Positions 1-12,123 of a DNA stretch of 64,000 nt are shown in pieces. The DNA is taken from the NCBI RefSeq assembly GCF_027257175.1, contig NZ_JAPFGD010000006.1, forward strand, positions 62,001 through 126,000. Reading direction: 5' to 3'. The stretch is from Castellaniella sp. S9. GTDB lineage: Bacteria; Pseudomonadota; Gammaproteobacteria; Burkholderiales; Burkholderiaceae_B. The notes beneath the pieces were generated by a model, which saw nothing but the letters and a program-made list of their open reading frames with translations, was not told the DNA's origin and searched no databases. Made by a program: the position numbers and the translations under genes. The number at the start of each line of letters is the position of its first letter. The first letter of the stretch is position 1.

Positions 1-126
1 GTTTTCGCCGCGCGCCATATCCTGGCCGGTTCCGGCCGGCGGGATGTCGGCGGGCTGGGCGGAAGTCGCGATAGCGCCTCCCATGGCCAGCCCCGTGAGG
101 ATGCTCTGGCTAAGGAGTCTTGCCAA
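1..126 (-). CDS. Fimbrial outer-membrane usher, N-terminal fragment (runs off the window)
   Basis: Only the first 42 codons are in the window. The open frame begins at a TTG (complement of 124-126) that lies inside the 3' end of the chaperone gene, and reads MARLLSQSILTGLAMGG..., a plausible signal peptide ending near SAQPA. A later in-frame ATG at 84 would cut this signal short, so TTG is preferred, although no good ribosome binding site precedes it. The usher identity is inferred from position: Csu-type loci run pilin, chaperone, usher. No diagnostic usher residues are visible here. Confidence 0.55.
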   Translation of the reverse strand, partial: MARLLSQSILTGLAMGGAIATSAQPADIPPAGTGQDMARGEN

Positions 127-856
127 TCGGCTGGACGGGCGTTTCAACCTTGGCGGCATTGATCAAGCTGGAGAAAACCCCGCCCCGCGCAAATGTGCCG
201 GCCGGCAGATCCAGCCGGAGGCTGCGATACTGGCCCGGCAGCGCATAGCCCGCCAGGCCGTTGACCGCCATGATCGTTTTCCCCCCCGAAGGCGTGAATT
301 CGATATTGGCCAATTGCGCATGGCTGGTCCCCGAGTTGGCGATTCGCAGCCAGACCTGGCCGCCGTCCTGTCGTAGCGACCAGTCCAGGACGGGCTTGGC
401 GGGCGCGGTGCCGCTGATGAATACGGGTACCGAGTAACGGAAGACAAAATTCAGTCCTGCCTTGGAGGTCGTCCGGTCGACGGGGAGCTCGTCGATCAGC
501 AGCCGATAGGAGCGTTCCTCGGCGGCCGGGCCGCCGAGCGGTCCAACACGCACCAGGCGAACCAGTTGCTGCTGGCCGGGCTCGATCTGGACCATGGGCG
601 GACTGGCGACCATGTTTTGCTCCGGGGACAGGACGTCCTCGCCGTCGGCCTGGGACCATCGATAGACCCGCACCTGGGCATGCACGACCTCGGCGCTGGA
701 ATTTCGCAGCCAGACCTCGTCCGCCTTTTTATCCGCCGGCATGGTGATGCTGATCGGCGAGATCTGCAGACCCGCAGCCAGGGCCGTGCCCTGGATTGCG
801 CCCCATGCGACAAGGACGGCGCCAACCGCCCATCTGGCCAAATGGGCTATCCCCAT
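110..856 (-). CDS. Periplasmic fimbrial chaperone of the spore-coat-U (Csu-like) system
   Basis: A 248-residue protein with a signal peptide of about 27 residues, followed by the PapD-like start LQISPISITMPADKKADEVW and the conserved segment QLVRLVR near residue 100, where chaperones of this fold carry the strand that complements pilin subunits. The second domain contains ISGTAPAKPVLDW. Such chaperones hold unfolded pilins in the periplasm and pass them to the usher. The gene follows the spore-coat-U pilin gene after 26 nt, and its last 17 nt overlap the predicted usher start, which suggests one transcript. Family assignment is firm; the subunit specificity is inferred from the neighbours. 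Confidence 0.85.
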   Translation of the reverse strand: MGIAHLARWAVGAVLVAWGAIQGTALAAGLQISPISITMPADKKADEVWLRNSSAEVVHAQVRVYRWSQADGEDVLSPEQNMVASPPMVQIEPGQQQLVRLVRVGPLGGPAAEERSYRLLIDELPVDRTTSKAGLNFVFRYSVPVFISGTAPAKPVLDWSLRQDGGQVWLRIANSGTSHAQLANIEFTPSGGKTIMAVNGLAGYALPGQYRSLRLDLPAGTFARGGVFSSLINAAKVETPVQPIGKTP

Positions 857-882
857 GGGTCAGTCCTCAGCTCGTGAAAACC

Positions 883-1404
883 TCAATAGTACACATTAAT
901 GGCGACGGTATCGGTGTAAGTCGCTGCGGGGACGTTCAGCGATGTTGTCGTTTTGCCATACACAGTGTAGGCCTGGGCCGAGCCCGTGCCGGTGGCCGCC
1001 TTGGTGTTGATGGTGCCGGTGGTGCTGTTGCCCCACACCGTGGCCATGCCGGTATCCTGGTACAACTGGTAGCCGATGGTCTGCGTGACGCCGGGTGCCG
1101 TCGAGGCCATCACGCCGGCGCCATCATCGCCGGCGCCGCTCGAATTGGACTTCAGGCCGATCTTGTAGGGTGTCATGTTCGAGCAGGTGACCGAGAATCC
1201 GCCGTTGCTGGCCGTCGCATTGGAGGCGGTCGAGGCGTTGCTGCCGAAGTCCAGGGTATTGGTCGAGCCGGACACCGTGCAGTTGGCCGTGATGACGATC
1301 TGGACGTCCATCGAACCCGTGGCCGTGGACTGCGCCAAGGTGGGCAGGGAAATGGCGAGTCCGCCGGCGGCGACGGCATACAGGGCCAGTTGCTTGATCT
1401 TCAT
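883..1404 (-). CDS. Spore coat protein U domain (SCPU) pilin subunit
   Basis: A 173-residue secreted protein. A signal peptide (MKIKQLALYAVAAGG..., cleaved near TLAQS) is followed by an SCPU domain with the typical opening VQIVITANCTVSG, the segment GFSVTCSNMTPYKIGL, and the end TYTDTVAINVYY, in which alternating hydrophobic residues can act as the donor strand. Two cysteines (in ANCTV and VTCSN) could form the usual disulfide. The product is most likely a subunit of a thin surface fibre used in attachment and biofilm, as for Csu pili. A ribosome binding site GGAG lies about 10 nt before the ATG. It is the first gene of the leftward operon. Confidence 0.85.
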   Translation of the reverse strand: MKIKQLALYAVAAGGLAISLPTLAQSTATGSMDVQIVITANCTVSGSTNTLDFGSNASTASNATASNGGFSVTCSNMTPYKIGLKSNSSGAGDDGAGVMASTAPGVTQTIGYQLYQDTGMATVWGNSTTGTINTKAATGTGSAQAYTVYGKTTTSLNVPAATYTDTVAINVYY

Positions 1405-1788
1405 AGGATTTCATCTCCGTTGAGCGCTTCGGGTCGAAGCGGTCACTGAACCCGCCCACCGGATGCGGATCCAGAGGACGGACGCATACGGAGGCGGCTA
1501 CGTTTTGGAGGTGGACAACGATGCGGCAGGCCGAATATCGTGAAGATCATATCCGGACATTGGGCTCGACTCTCCGACGAACCCAAAGGCACCCATTGCA
1601 GGTGACAACGGCATCAATAACGAAGACATGCAAGACGCATCCCTTCGATGACCGCAATAGTACTCTGGGCGAATACATTTGTCATCCGAATCGTTGGACG
1701 GCGCGCTATGGTGTTGTTTTTTCTGATTGCCGGCATGCGGCGGTGTGCTGGTGCGGCGGGCTGCCGCTGTGGTGCGGGGCGTGGTGAC
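1405..1788. other. Intergenic region without a supported gene
   Basis: The 384 bp between the pilin gene and tRNA-Thr contain only short open frames without a ribosome binding site or recognisable protein. I see one candidate leftward promoter (1657-1685) and no inverted repeat with a T-run behind the tRNA. Confidence 0.5.
1657..1685 (-). promoter_or_regulatory. Candidate promoter of the chaperone-usher operon
   Basis: Read on the minus strand: -35 ATGACA (1680-1685), 17-bp spacer, -10 TACTAT (1657-1662). It would give an untranslated leader of about 245 nt before the pilin start codon. Match to sigma70 consensus is moderate. Confidence 0.35.
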
Positions 1789-1864
1789 TGGTGCCGGTGA
1801 AAGGAGTCGAACCCTCGACCTTCTCATTACGAATGAGCTGCTCTACCAACTGAGCTACACCGGC
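1789..1864 (-). tRNA. tRNA-Thr (anticodon CGT)
   Basis: On the minus strand the 76 nt start with GCCGGTGTAGCTCAGTTGG and end in CACCGGCACCA, so the CCA tail is encoded. The acceptor stem GCCGGTG/CACCGGC pairs fully. The D arm reads GCTCAGTTGGTAGAGC and the T arm has GGTTCGACTCC. The anticodon loop is TTCGTAA, which places CGT at positions 34-36, so it decodes ACG threonine codons. The first pair of the anticodon stem (27-43) is a G-A mismatch; the other four pair. Confidence 0.95.
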
Positions 1865-1907
1865 GATGGCGGCATCGGCTATCGTCAGCCGCCCACCAAA
1901 GCCAAGC

Positions 1908-1913
1908 ATTATA
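1908..1913 (-). promoter_or_regulatory. Candidate -10 box for tRNA-Thr
   Basis: A perfect TATAAT on the minus strand lies 43 bp before the mature 5' end of the tRNA. No convincing -35 hexamer is seen at the right distance. Confidence 0.45.
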
Positions 1914-1963
1914 CATGGAATGTGGCGGCTTGGATGGGGGCACGGCGCGGGCCGTGCGCCCGG

Positions 1964-3094
1964 TCATTTTGGGGGCGGCGCGGCCGGCGATCCCGCCGGC
2001 TTGACCGGCGGCGGGGCCGCCGATTCGTCCCGTGTCGCGCGGGCGTTGAGCGATACCGCATCGGGGAACAGATCCCAGCAGGCGATGAACAGGGCAGCGA
2101 ACAGCGGGCCGATGACGAAGCCGTTCAGGCCGAACACCGCCAGCCCGCCCAGGGTCGAAATGAGCACGACGTAGTCGGGCATCTTGGTATCCTTGCCCAC
2201 CAGGATAGGGCGCAGCAGGTTGTCGATCAGGCCGATGACCAGCACGCCGAACAGGATGAGGATGATGCCCTCGCCATAGGCGCCGGTCACCATGAAATAA
2301 ATGGCGACGGGCGCCCAGATCAGCGAAGCCCCGACGGCGGGCAACAGCGACAGGAACGCCATCAACACCCCCCAGAACAGGGCGCCCTGGATGCCGAGGA
2401 AGGCGAACATGACGCCGCCCAGGAATCCCTGGGTGATGGCGATGACGATATTGCCCTTGATCGTTGCCCGGACCACGGTCGTGAATTTCTGGAACAGGTG
2501 GCGCCGATGGGCGTCCGACAGCGGGATCAGGCTCTTGATGCGCGGGACCAGCGCATGGCCGTCGCGCAGCAGGAAGAACAGCAGATACATCATGACGCCC
2601 AGGCCGATCAGGAACTGGAAGGTGTTCTGGCCGAGGCTGACGGCCTGCTTGGCCAGGAATTGGCTGCCCTGCAGCGCGCCGGCGGACAGTTTCTCGCGGA
2701 TGCTGAGCAGGTCGCCCACGCCCCAGGAGTCCAGCCAGCCATGCACCCAAGCCGGCAGGGCGGTGACGATCTGTTCGTAGTAGCCGCCCAGATTGAGTTG
2801 GCCGCTGTTGATCCGGTTGTACAGGCCCGCCGCCTCGTTGGCGAGCGCGCCGGCGATGAAGGTCATGGGCAGGATGACGATCAGGATGATGATCAGCACC
2901 ATCAGGAAGGCCGCCAGGTTGCGGCGCTCGCCCACCAGCGCCCGCAGCCGCCGGTGCAGGGGGCCGAAGATCACGGCCAGTACCCCGCCCCAGAATATGG
3001 CCGGGTAGAAGGGCAGCAGGATGCTGAGGAAGGCGATCGAGACGGCGACCAGCAGGAGCAGGAAGCTGCGGAAATGTAGGGTGGACGTTTGCAT
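1964..3094 (-). CDS. AI-2E family permease (PerM/YdiK type)
   Basis: A 376-residue polytopic membrane protein. It has an N-terminal hairpin of two hydrophobic segments (LLLLVAVSIAFLSILLPFYP and the next segment AIFWGGVLAVIFG), a third near residue 65 (LMVLIIILIVILPM), a long soluble loop, and a cluster of C-terminal segments with GVLVIGLIDNLLRP, the family hallmark, followed by GGLAVFGLNGFVIGPL. Members were named after TqsA, the autoinducer-2 exporter, but the substrates of most are unknown and none can be read here. The gene follows the DUF3422 gene by 24 nt on the same strand and may share its transcript. The Ala/Pro-rich tail (SAAPPPVKPAG...) is not typical of the core family. Confidence 0.85.
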   Translation of the reverse strand: MQTSTLHFRSFLLLLVAVSIAFLSILLPFYPAIFWGGVLAVIFGPLHRRLRALVGERRNLAAFLMVLIIILIVILPMTFIAGALANEAAGLYNRINSGQLNLGGYYEQIVTALPAWVHGWLDSWGVGDLLSIREKLSAGALQGSQFLAKQAVSLGQNTFQFLIGLGVMMYLLFFLLRDGHALVPRIKSLIPLSDAHRRHLFQKFTTVVRATIKGNIVIAITQGFLGGVMFAFLGIQGALFWGVLMAFLSLLPAVGASLIWAPVAIYFMVTGAYGEGIILILFGVLVIGLIDNLLRPILVGKDTKMPDYVVLISTLGGLAVFGLNGFVIGPLFAALFIACWDLFPDAVSLNARATRDESAAPPPVKPAGSPAAPPPK

Positions 3095-3118
3095 GGTTTC
3101 GCGGTGATCCCGGTGCGT

Positions 3119-4348
3119 TCAGTGCCGCTTGGTGTCGCGGATGCGGTGGGCGACCGCGGCGATGATGAGCAGGCCCAGTGGCGTGCCCGCCAGCAGGGCG
3201 GTCCGTGGTGAGAGATCGGCGCCCAGCACCAGCAGGCCCTCGTACAGCAGCTTGAACAGGCTGAACAGATAATAGCTGATCGCGATGATCGACAGGCCCT
3301 CGACCGCTTTCTGGATCTTGATCTGGGTGTCGGCGCGTGCGCTCAGGCTGTGCAGGATCTGGGCGTTCTGCTCTTCCATTTCGACCTGGACCCTGGCCTG
3401 CAGCAGCTCGCCCAGGTGCGCGACGGCCTCGCCGATGGCCGACAGGCGCCGGTCGGTGGAGGCGCAATAGCGCACCGTGGGACGGAAGCGCTGGGTGATG
3501 AAAGCCCCCAATTGCTGGCAGTCGCCGGTGCGGCTTTCGTGCAGCTCGGCGATCCGCTCGAAGACCAGCTGGGCGTAGGCCTCGGTGGCGCTGAAGCGCA
3601 GGCGGGTGCGTGCGCGCGTCTGCATGACGCGGGCCGACAGCGCGGTGATCCGTTCCAGCAGGGCCTTGGCCTCGCGCGCGCCGGCGCGCGCGTTGTCGTC
3701 GGACAGTGCGGCGAGCTCGGCTTCGTAGTGTTTGAGCTCTGTGTTGAGCGCGCGCGCCATCGGCAGCGTGAGCGAGGCCATCAAGCGGTAGGTTTCGACC
3801 TCGAGCAGCCGCCGGACCATCCGGCCGAGCCGGCGGCCGTCGAGCTGGCGATTGACCACCAGCATGCGGTTCAGCCCCGAGCCGTTCAGGCGCAGGTCGC
3901 TCCAGACGGTGGCCTTGTCCCGGTCCAGGATCGAGCCCAGCGGATCCTCGAATCCATAGGCCTCGACGTCCCCCGTCCAGTCGGCGGCGGACTCGATGCA
4001 CACTTGGTCCGCATTGATCAGCAGGCGGCTGTGCGCCTCGGCGACCTCGGCCAGCACAGGGGGGAGTTCCGGCCAGGGGCTGCTGTGGCGGCCCGGCATC
4101 AGCAGGGTCAGGGTGAGGAACTCGGTATGGCGTTCCCAGCGCAGGCTGGCTTCGCCCAGGGGGATTTCGCCCAGGGGCTGTCCGGGGTCGGCCATGGCGA
4201 CGTGCCGGTCGCACAGTGTGCGGACGATGGTGCCGGCCGTGTCGTCCTCGTCCAGGAGGGCCAGGTGGAAGATCTGCGCGGGCGCCTCGAAGTACATGGA
4301 AGGACGGGCGTGGAGCTCGTTGTGCAGGACGTGGCGTTGGAGGTGCAT
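3119..4348 (-). CDS. DUF3422 family membrane-anchored protein
   Basis: A 409-residue protein starting MHLQRHVLHNELHARPSM; the opening LHNELHARP is characteristic of DUF3422. The middle is rich in Arg/Glu helices and probably coiled. The C terminus has two hydrophobic segments (GLSIIAISYYLFSLFKLL and TPLGLLIIAAVAHRI) that should anchor it in the inner membrane with the bulk in the cytoplasm. The biochemical function of the family is not known. The ATG at 4348 fits the usual family start. It is separated from gdhA by a terminator, so it likely has its own promoter in 4349-4450. Confidence 0.8.
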   Translation of the reverse strand: MHLQRHVLHNELHARPSMYFEAPAQIFHLALLDEDDTAGTIVRTLCDRHVAMADPGQPLGEIPLGEASLRWERHTEFLTLTLLMPGRHSSPWPELPPVLAEVAEAHSRLLINADQVCIESAADWTGDVEAYGFEDPLGSILDRDKATVWSDLRLNGSGLNRMLVVNRQLDGRRLGRMVRRLLEVETYRLMASLTLPMARALNTELKHYEAELAALSDDNARAGAREAKALLERITALSARVMQTRARTRLRFSATEAYAQLVFERIAELHESRTGDCQQLGAFITQRFRPTVRYCASTDRRLSAIGEAVAHLGELLQARVQVEMEEQNAQILHSLSARADTQIKIQKAVEGLSIIAISYYLFSLFKLLYEGLLVLGADLSPRTALLAGTPLGLLIIAAVAHRIRDTKRH

Positions 4349-4453
4349 GTGGATCGAGGGCGGGTGGCGGTCGGGAACCGTTCAGTGTATCGAAAGAACG
4401 TGTATTGCACGCGGAAAATGCCCTTGCGCACCGCAGGCCGAGTCCCTGTGTGC

Positions 4454-4481
4454 AAAAAAAGGCTCCCGAGGGGAGCCTTTT
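4454..4481 (-). terminator. Rho-independent terminator of gdhA
   Basis: A stem AAAAGGCTCCC / GGGAGCCTTTT with a 3-nt loop. On the minus strand it is followed by a run of seven T. It lies 33 bp after the gdhA stop codon. The A-run on the other side would also give weak termination in the plus direction. Confidence 0.85.
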
Positions 4482-4514
4482 GGCAAGCGTGGCGAAAACG
4501 GTGCATGGCCGGCC

Positions 4515-5855
<1,341 letters not shown>

Positions 5856-5868
5856 CAAGGATGCTCGC

Positions 5869-7125
5869 TTATTTTTTCATCATGTCAAAGAATTCTGCGT
5901 TGTTTTTGGTCGCCCGGATCTTGTCCAGGATGAATTCCATGGCCTCGACTTCGTCCATATCGTGTATGAACTTGCGCAGCACCCAGATCTTTTGTAGAAG
6001 TTCCGGTTTGATCAGGAGTTCCTCTCGGCGTGTGCCGGATTTGTTCAGATTGATGGCCGGATAGATGCGTTTCTCGGCCAGGCGGCGTTCCAGGTGGACT
6101 TCGGAGTTCCCCGTGCCCTTGAATTCCTCGTAGATGACCTCGTCCATGCGGCTGCCGGTCTCGATCAGCGCGGTGCCGATGATCGTCAGGGAGCCGCCTT
6201 CCTCGAGGTTGCGCGCGGCGCCGAAGAAGCGCTTGGGCCGCTGCAGGGCATTGGCGTCCACGCCGCCGGTCAGCACCTTCCCCGAGGCGGGCACGACCGT
6301 GTTGTAGGCGCGCGCCAGGCGGGTGATGGAGTCCAGCAGGATGACCACGTCTTTTTTCAGCTCGACCAGGCGCTTGGCCTTTTCGATGACCATTTCGGCG
6401 ACCTGCACGTGGCGCGTGGCGGGCTCGTCGAAAGTCGAGGCCACGACCTCGCCGCGCACGGTGCGCTGCATTTCGGTGACTTCCTCGGGCCGCTCGTCGA
6501 CCAGCAGGACGATCATCACCGCGTCGGGGTAGTTGGACGTGATGGCGTGGGCGATGTGCTGCATCATCACGGTCTTGCCCGATTTCGGGCTGGCCACGAT
6601 CAGGGCGCGCTGGCCTTTGCCGATCGGGGCAAAGATGTCCATGATCCGCCCGGTGATGTTTTCCTTGCTCTTGATGTCGCGCTCGAGCACCATGGGCTCG
6701 TCGGGGTGCAGCGGCGTCAGGTTCTCGAACATGATCCGATGCTTGATCGCCTCGGGCTGCATGCCGTTGACCTTGTCGACCTTGACCAGCGCGAAATAGC
6801 GCTCGCCGTCCTTGGGCGTGCGCACCTCGCCTTCGATCGAATCCCCGGTGTGCAGGTTGAAGCGGCGGATCTGCGAGGGCGAGATATAAATGTCGTCCGT
6901 GCTGGCCAGGTAGGACGTCTCGGGCGAGCGCAGGAATCCAAACCCGTCCGGCAGGACTTCCAGCACCCCGTCGCCGAAGATCTGCTCGCCTTGCTTGGCG
7001 CGCCGCTTCATGATGGCGAACATGAGCTCTTGCTTGCGCAGGCGGCTGGCGTTTTCGATGTCCAGACCGGCGGCCATTTCTAGCAGCTGCGAGACGTGCA
7101 GTGCTTTGAGTTCGTTGAGATGCAT
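5869..7125 (-). CDS. rho: Transcription termination factor Rho
   Basis: A 418-residue ring helicase that ends transcription at C-rich unstructured RNA. The N-terminal helix bundle starts [18 protein letters not shown]. The cold-shock-like RNA-binding domain includes [18 protein letters not shown]. The ATPase domain has Walker A SPKSGKT (residues about 179-185), Walker [17 protein letters not shown] and the Q/R-loop segment with [21 protein letters not shown]. The length is the family norm, with no insertion between the RNA-binding and ATPase domains. It follows trxA by 93 nt, the usual betaproteobacterial pairing. Confidence 0.98.
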   Translation of the reverse strand: MHLNELKALHVSQLLEMAAGLDIENASRLRKQELMFAIMKRRAKQGEQIFGDGVLEVLPDGFGFLRSPETSYLASTDDIYISPSQIRRFNLHTGDSIEGEVRTPKDGERYFALVKVDKVNGMQPEAIKHRIMFENLTPLHPDEPMVLERDIKSKENITGRIMDIFAPIGKGQRALIVASPKSGKTVMMQHIAHAITSNYPDAVMIVLLVDERPEEVTEMQRTVRGEVVASTFDEPATRHVQVAEMVIEKAKRLVELKKDVVILLDSITRLARAYNTVVPASGKVLTGGVDANALQRPKRFFGAARNLEEGGSLTIIGTALIETGSRMDEVIYEEFKGTGNSEVHLERRLAEKRIYPAINLNKSGTRREELLIKPELLQKIWVLRKFIHDMDEVEAMEFILDKIRATKNNAEFFDMMKK

Positions 7126-7218
7126 GGGAAGAGGGGGAGAAAGGGATCGTTGGATCGGCGGCGAGCCCTGAACGGGCTCGCGCGAGCGTGCGGATTGACC
7201 GGATCGATGTTTACGGAA

Positions 7219-7545
7219 TCAGATGGAGTCGTCGAGGAACGCCTGGAGCTGAGTCCGGGACAGGGCGCCAACCTTGGTGGTTGACACCTTGCCGTCCTTG
7301 AACAGCATCAGCGTCGGGATGCCCCGGATGCCGTACTTTGCGGCACTGTCGGGATTGTCGTCGACATTGACCTTGGCGATGATAACACGGCCCTGGTATT
7401 TGGCGGCGGCTTCTTCGAGGAGCGGGGCGATCATTTTGCAAGGGCCGCACCATTCGGCCCAATAGTCCACCAGGACGGGTAGATCGGATTGGAGAACGTC
7501 GGCCTCGAAGGACGCGTCGCTGACGTGCTTGATGGAGTCGCTCAT
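7219..7545 (-). CDS. trxA: Thioredoxin 1
   Basis: A 108-residue thioredoxin with active site WCGPC (residues 33-37), the preceding [10 protein letters not shown], and the conserved cis-proline loop [12 protein letters not shown]. It reduces disulfides in ribonucleotide reductase, methionine sulfoxide reductases and other proteins in the cytoplasm. The ATG at 7545 ([10 protein letters not shown]...) fits the family length; a longer frame upstream has no support. It is divergent from parE across 233 bp. Confidence 0.97.
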   Translation of the reverse strand: MSDSIKHVSDASFEADVLQSDLPVLVDYWAEWCGPCKMIAPLLEEAAAKYQGRVIIAKVNVDDNPDSAAKYGIRGIPTLMLFKDGKVSTTKVGALSRTQLQAFLDDSI

Positions 7546-7778
7546 GGTTGTGCTAGGAATCAGAGAGGAATGGAGAATGGGCGCCGGCGCGCGGTCACGC
7601 CCCTGCCGCAGGGCCGCCGCTGGGGTTTTGCGTCGGTCCGGCACAATGCGATAAAGCATACCACTGTGCGAGGCGCATTGTCGCGCGGTGTTGCGCGCCG
7701 TTCCCACTGTGCGCCAGCGGCGCGCCGGCGAACTTCCGTAAAATACCGGTCTTCGACCACACCGACTACGGAACGACA

Positions 7779-9736
<1,958 letters not shown>

Positions 9737-9740
<4 letters not shown>

Positions 9741-9756
9741 TGTGAACAGGCCCTAG
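9737..9756 (+). repeat. 20-bp repeat, copy 1, overlapping the parE stop codon
   Basis: TTAGTGTGAACAGGCCCTAG. The first TAG is the parE stop codon and the final TAG runs into the AGG in front of parC. An identical copy is at 35441-35460. Confidence 0.85.
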
Positions 9757-9759
9757 GAC

Positions 9760-12069
9760 ATGAGCATGGACGCAACACAAGACCTTACACCGGCCCAGGA
9801 TGGCGACGAGGGCCTGATCCTCGCCCGCTACGCCGAGCAGGCCTATCTCGATTATGCGGTTTCCGTGGTGCGGGGCCGCGCCTTGCCCGAGGTCTCCGAC
9901 GGCCAGAAACCGGTCCAGCGCCGCATCCTCTACGCGATGGACGCGATGGGCCTGGGCGCCCAGTCGCGTCCGGTCAAGTCGGCGCGGGTGGTGGGCGACG
10001 TGCTGGGCAAATACCATCCCCATGGCGACCAGGCGGCCTACGACGCGATGGTGCGCATGGCCCAGGACTTCAGCCTGCGCTACCCGCTCATCGACGGGCA
10101 GGGCAACTTCGGCTCGCGCGACGGCGACAATGCCGCGGCCATGCGCTATACCGAGGCGCGGCTGACGCCGTTTTCCCGGCTGTTGCTCGACGAGCTCGAC
10201 GAGGGCACCGTCGATTTCATCCCCAATTACGATGGCAGCCAGCAAGAACCGGTGTGCCTGCCCGCGCGCCTGCCGGTGATGCTGCTCAACGGCGCCTCGG
10301 GGATCGCGGTGGGCATGGCGACCGAAATCCCTGCGCATAATCTGCGCGAGGTCGCGCAGGCTTGCGTGGCGCTGCTGCGCAAGCCCGCCCTGAGCGACGA
10401 GGCGCTCTACGAACTGGTGCCGGGGCCGGACTTTCCGGGCGGCGGCCAGATCATCTCGGCGCCCGAGGACATCGCCCAGATCTACGCCACGGGGCGCGGC
10501 ACGATCAAGGCGCGGGCGCGCTGGCATTTCGAGGAATTGGCCCGCGGGCAGTGGCAGCTGGTGGTCACCGAGCTGCCGCCGGGCACCTCGGCGCAAAAAA
10601 TCCTCGAATCCATCGAGGACCTCACCAATCCCAAGCCGCGCGCCGGCAAGAAGAGCCTGAGCGCCGAGCAGCAGCAGACCCGGACCCTGGTCCTGGGCAT
10701 GCTCGACGCCGTGCGCGACGAATCCGGCAAGCAGGCCGCCGTGCGCCTGGTGTTCGAACCCAAGACCAGCCGGATCGACCGCGACGAGTTCGTCAACATG
10801 CTGCTGGTGCGCACCGGCCTGGAAGGCAATGTGTCGATGAACCTGGTCTGCATCGATACCGACGGCCGCCCGGGGCAGCGCAGCCTGCGCCAGGTCCTCG
10901 AGTCCTGGCTGGCATTCCGCTCGGCCACGGTCACGCGGCGCACCCGTTTCCGGCTGGACAAGGTGCTGGACCGCATCCACATCCTGGAAGGGCGCAGCAT
11001 CGTCTATCTGAACGTCGACGAGGTGATCCGCACCATCCGCGAGGCCGAGGAACCGCGCGCGGCGCTGATGGAACGGTTCCATCTGACCGAGCGCCAGGCC
11101 GACGATATCCTCGACATGCGCCTGCGCCAGCTGGCCCGCCTCGAAGGCATCCGCATCGAGCAGGAACTCGCGCAAAAGCGCGAGGAACAGCTGGCCCTGC
11201 AGGAACTGCTGGACAAGCCCGAGGCCATGCGGCGCCTGATGATCCGCGAGATCGAGGCCGACGCCAAGCAGTACGGCGACGAGCGGCGCACCCTGATCGA
11301 GGCGGCCAGCCGGGCCGTGATGGAGACCCAGGTGCCCGACGAGCCCGTGACCGTGGTGATTTCGCAAAAAGGCTGGCTGCGCCTGCGCCAGGGGCACGGC
11401 CACGATCCCGCGCAGTTCGGCTTCAAGACCGGCGACGCTCTGTACGATGCCATCGAGTGCCGCAGCACCGACGAGCTGATCGCCCTGTCCAGTACCGGCC
11501 GCAGCTACGCCATCGCCGTGGCGGGCCTGCCGTCGGCGCGCGGCGACGGGCAGCCGGTGACCGCCATGGTCTCGATGGAGGCCGGGGCGCGCATCGTCCA
11601 TATGGTGGCGGGCGCGGCGGACCGCCGGGTGATGCTGGGGGTGCGCACCGGCACCGGCTTTCTGACCCGCATCGGCGACCTGAGCACCCGCCAGCATGCG
11701 GGCAAGCAGTTCGTGACCTTGGACCGGGGCGATGTCCTGCTCAAGCCGCTCATGCTGCGCGAGGACGACCACGCCTTGGCCCTGCTCAGCAAAAAAGGCA
11801 AGTTTCTGGTGCTGTCCCTGGACGAGGTCAAGACCCTGTCGGGCGGCGGCCGCGGCACGATCCTGATGGGCTTCGATGCCGAAGACCGGCTCGAGCAGTG
11901 GGCCGCGGTCGGACCCGCCGGGGTCAGCCTGCGCGGCGTGTATCGGGCCAAGGACACCGTCCTGACGCTGGATCGCGAGGCCCTGCGTGAATACGAGGGG
12001 CGGCGTGCGCGCAAGGGCAAGCTTCTGGCCGTCAAGGTCAAACAGCCGAGTCTGTGGCCCGCGGGCTAG
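9760..12069 (+). CDS. parC: DNA topoisomerase IV subunit A
   Basis: A 769-residue DNA cleavage subunit that pairs with ParE. The active-site tyrosine is in [13 protein letters not shown]; the winged-helix recognition stretch is [20 protein letters not shown], the tower follows, and a C-terminal beta-pinwheel starts near [15 protein letters not shown] with blade motifs [10 protein letters not shown]. At the quinolone-contact positions known as Ser80 and Glu84 in E. coli, this protein has Gln and Asp. It begins 19 nt after parE, so both subunits are co-transcribed. A second in-frame ATG follows two codons after the first. Confidence 0.96.
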   Translation: MSMDATQDLTPAQDGDEGLILARYAEQAYLDYAVSVVRGRALPEVSDGQKPVQRRILYAMDAMGLGAQSRPVKSARVVGDVLGKYHPHGDQAAYDAMVRMAQDFSLRYPLIDGQGNFGSRDGDNAAAMRYTEARLTPFSRLLLDELDEGTVDFIPNYDGSQQEPVCLPARLPVMLLNGASGIAVGMATEIPAHNLREVAQACVALLRKPALSDEALYELVPGPDFPGGGQIISAPEDIAQIYATGRGTIKARARWHFEELARGQWQLVVTELPPGTSAQKILESIEDLTNPKPRAGKKSLSAEQQQTRTLVLGMLDAVRDESGKQAAVRLVFEPKTSRIDRDEFVNMLLVRTGLEGNVSMNLVCIDTDGRPGQRSLRQVLESWLAFRSATVTRRTRFRLDKVLDRIHILEGRSIVYLNVDEVIRTIREAEEPRAALMERFHLTERQADDILDMRLRQLARLEGIRIEQELAQKREEQLALQELLDKPEAMRRLMIREIEADAKQYGDERRTLIEAASRAVMETQVPDEPVTVVISQKGWLRLRQGHGHDPAQFGFKTGDALYDAIECRSTDELIALSSTGRSYAIAVAGLPSARGDGQPVTAMVSMEAGARIVHMVAGAADRRVMLGVRTGTGFLTRIGDLSTRQHAGKQFVTLDRGDVLLKPLMLREDDHALALLSKKGKFLVLSLDEVKTLSGGGRGTILMGFDAEDRLEQWAAVGPAGVSLRGVYRAKDTVLTLDREALREYEGRRARKGKLLAVKVKQPSLWPAG

Positions 12070-12123
12070 AATGTCGGGTGTCATGCAATTCGGGATGTCA
12101 TTCAACGCCATGCGGGACGGGTC

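Noticed and set aside
1498-1827. Leftward frame overlapping tRNA-Thr
   Set aside because: No ribosome binding site, overlaps a certain tRNA, no protein-like composition.
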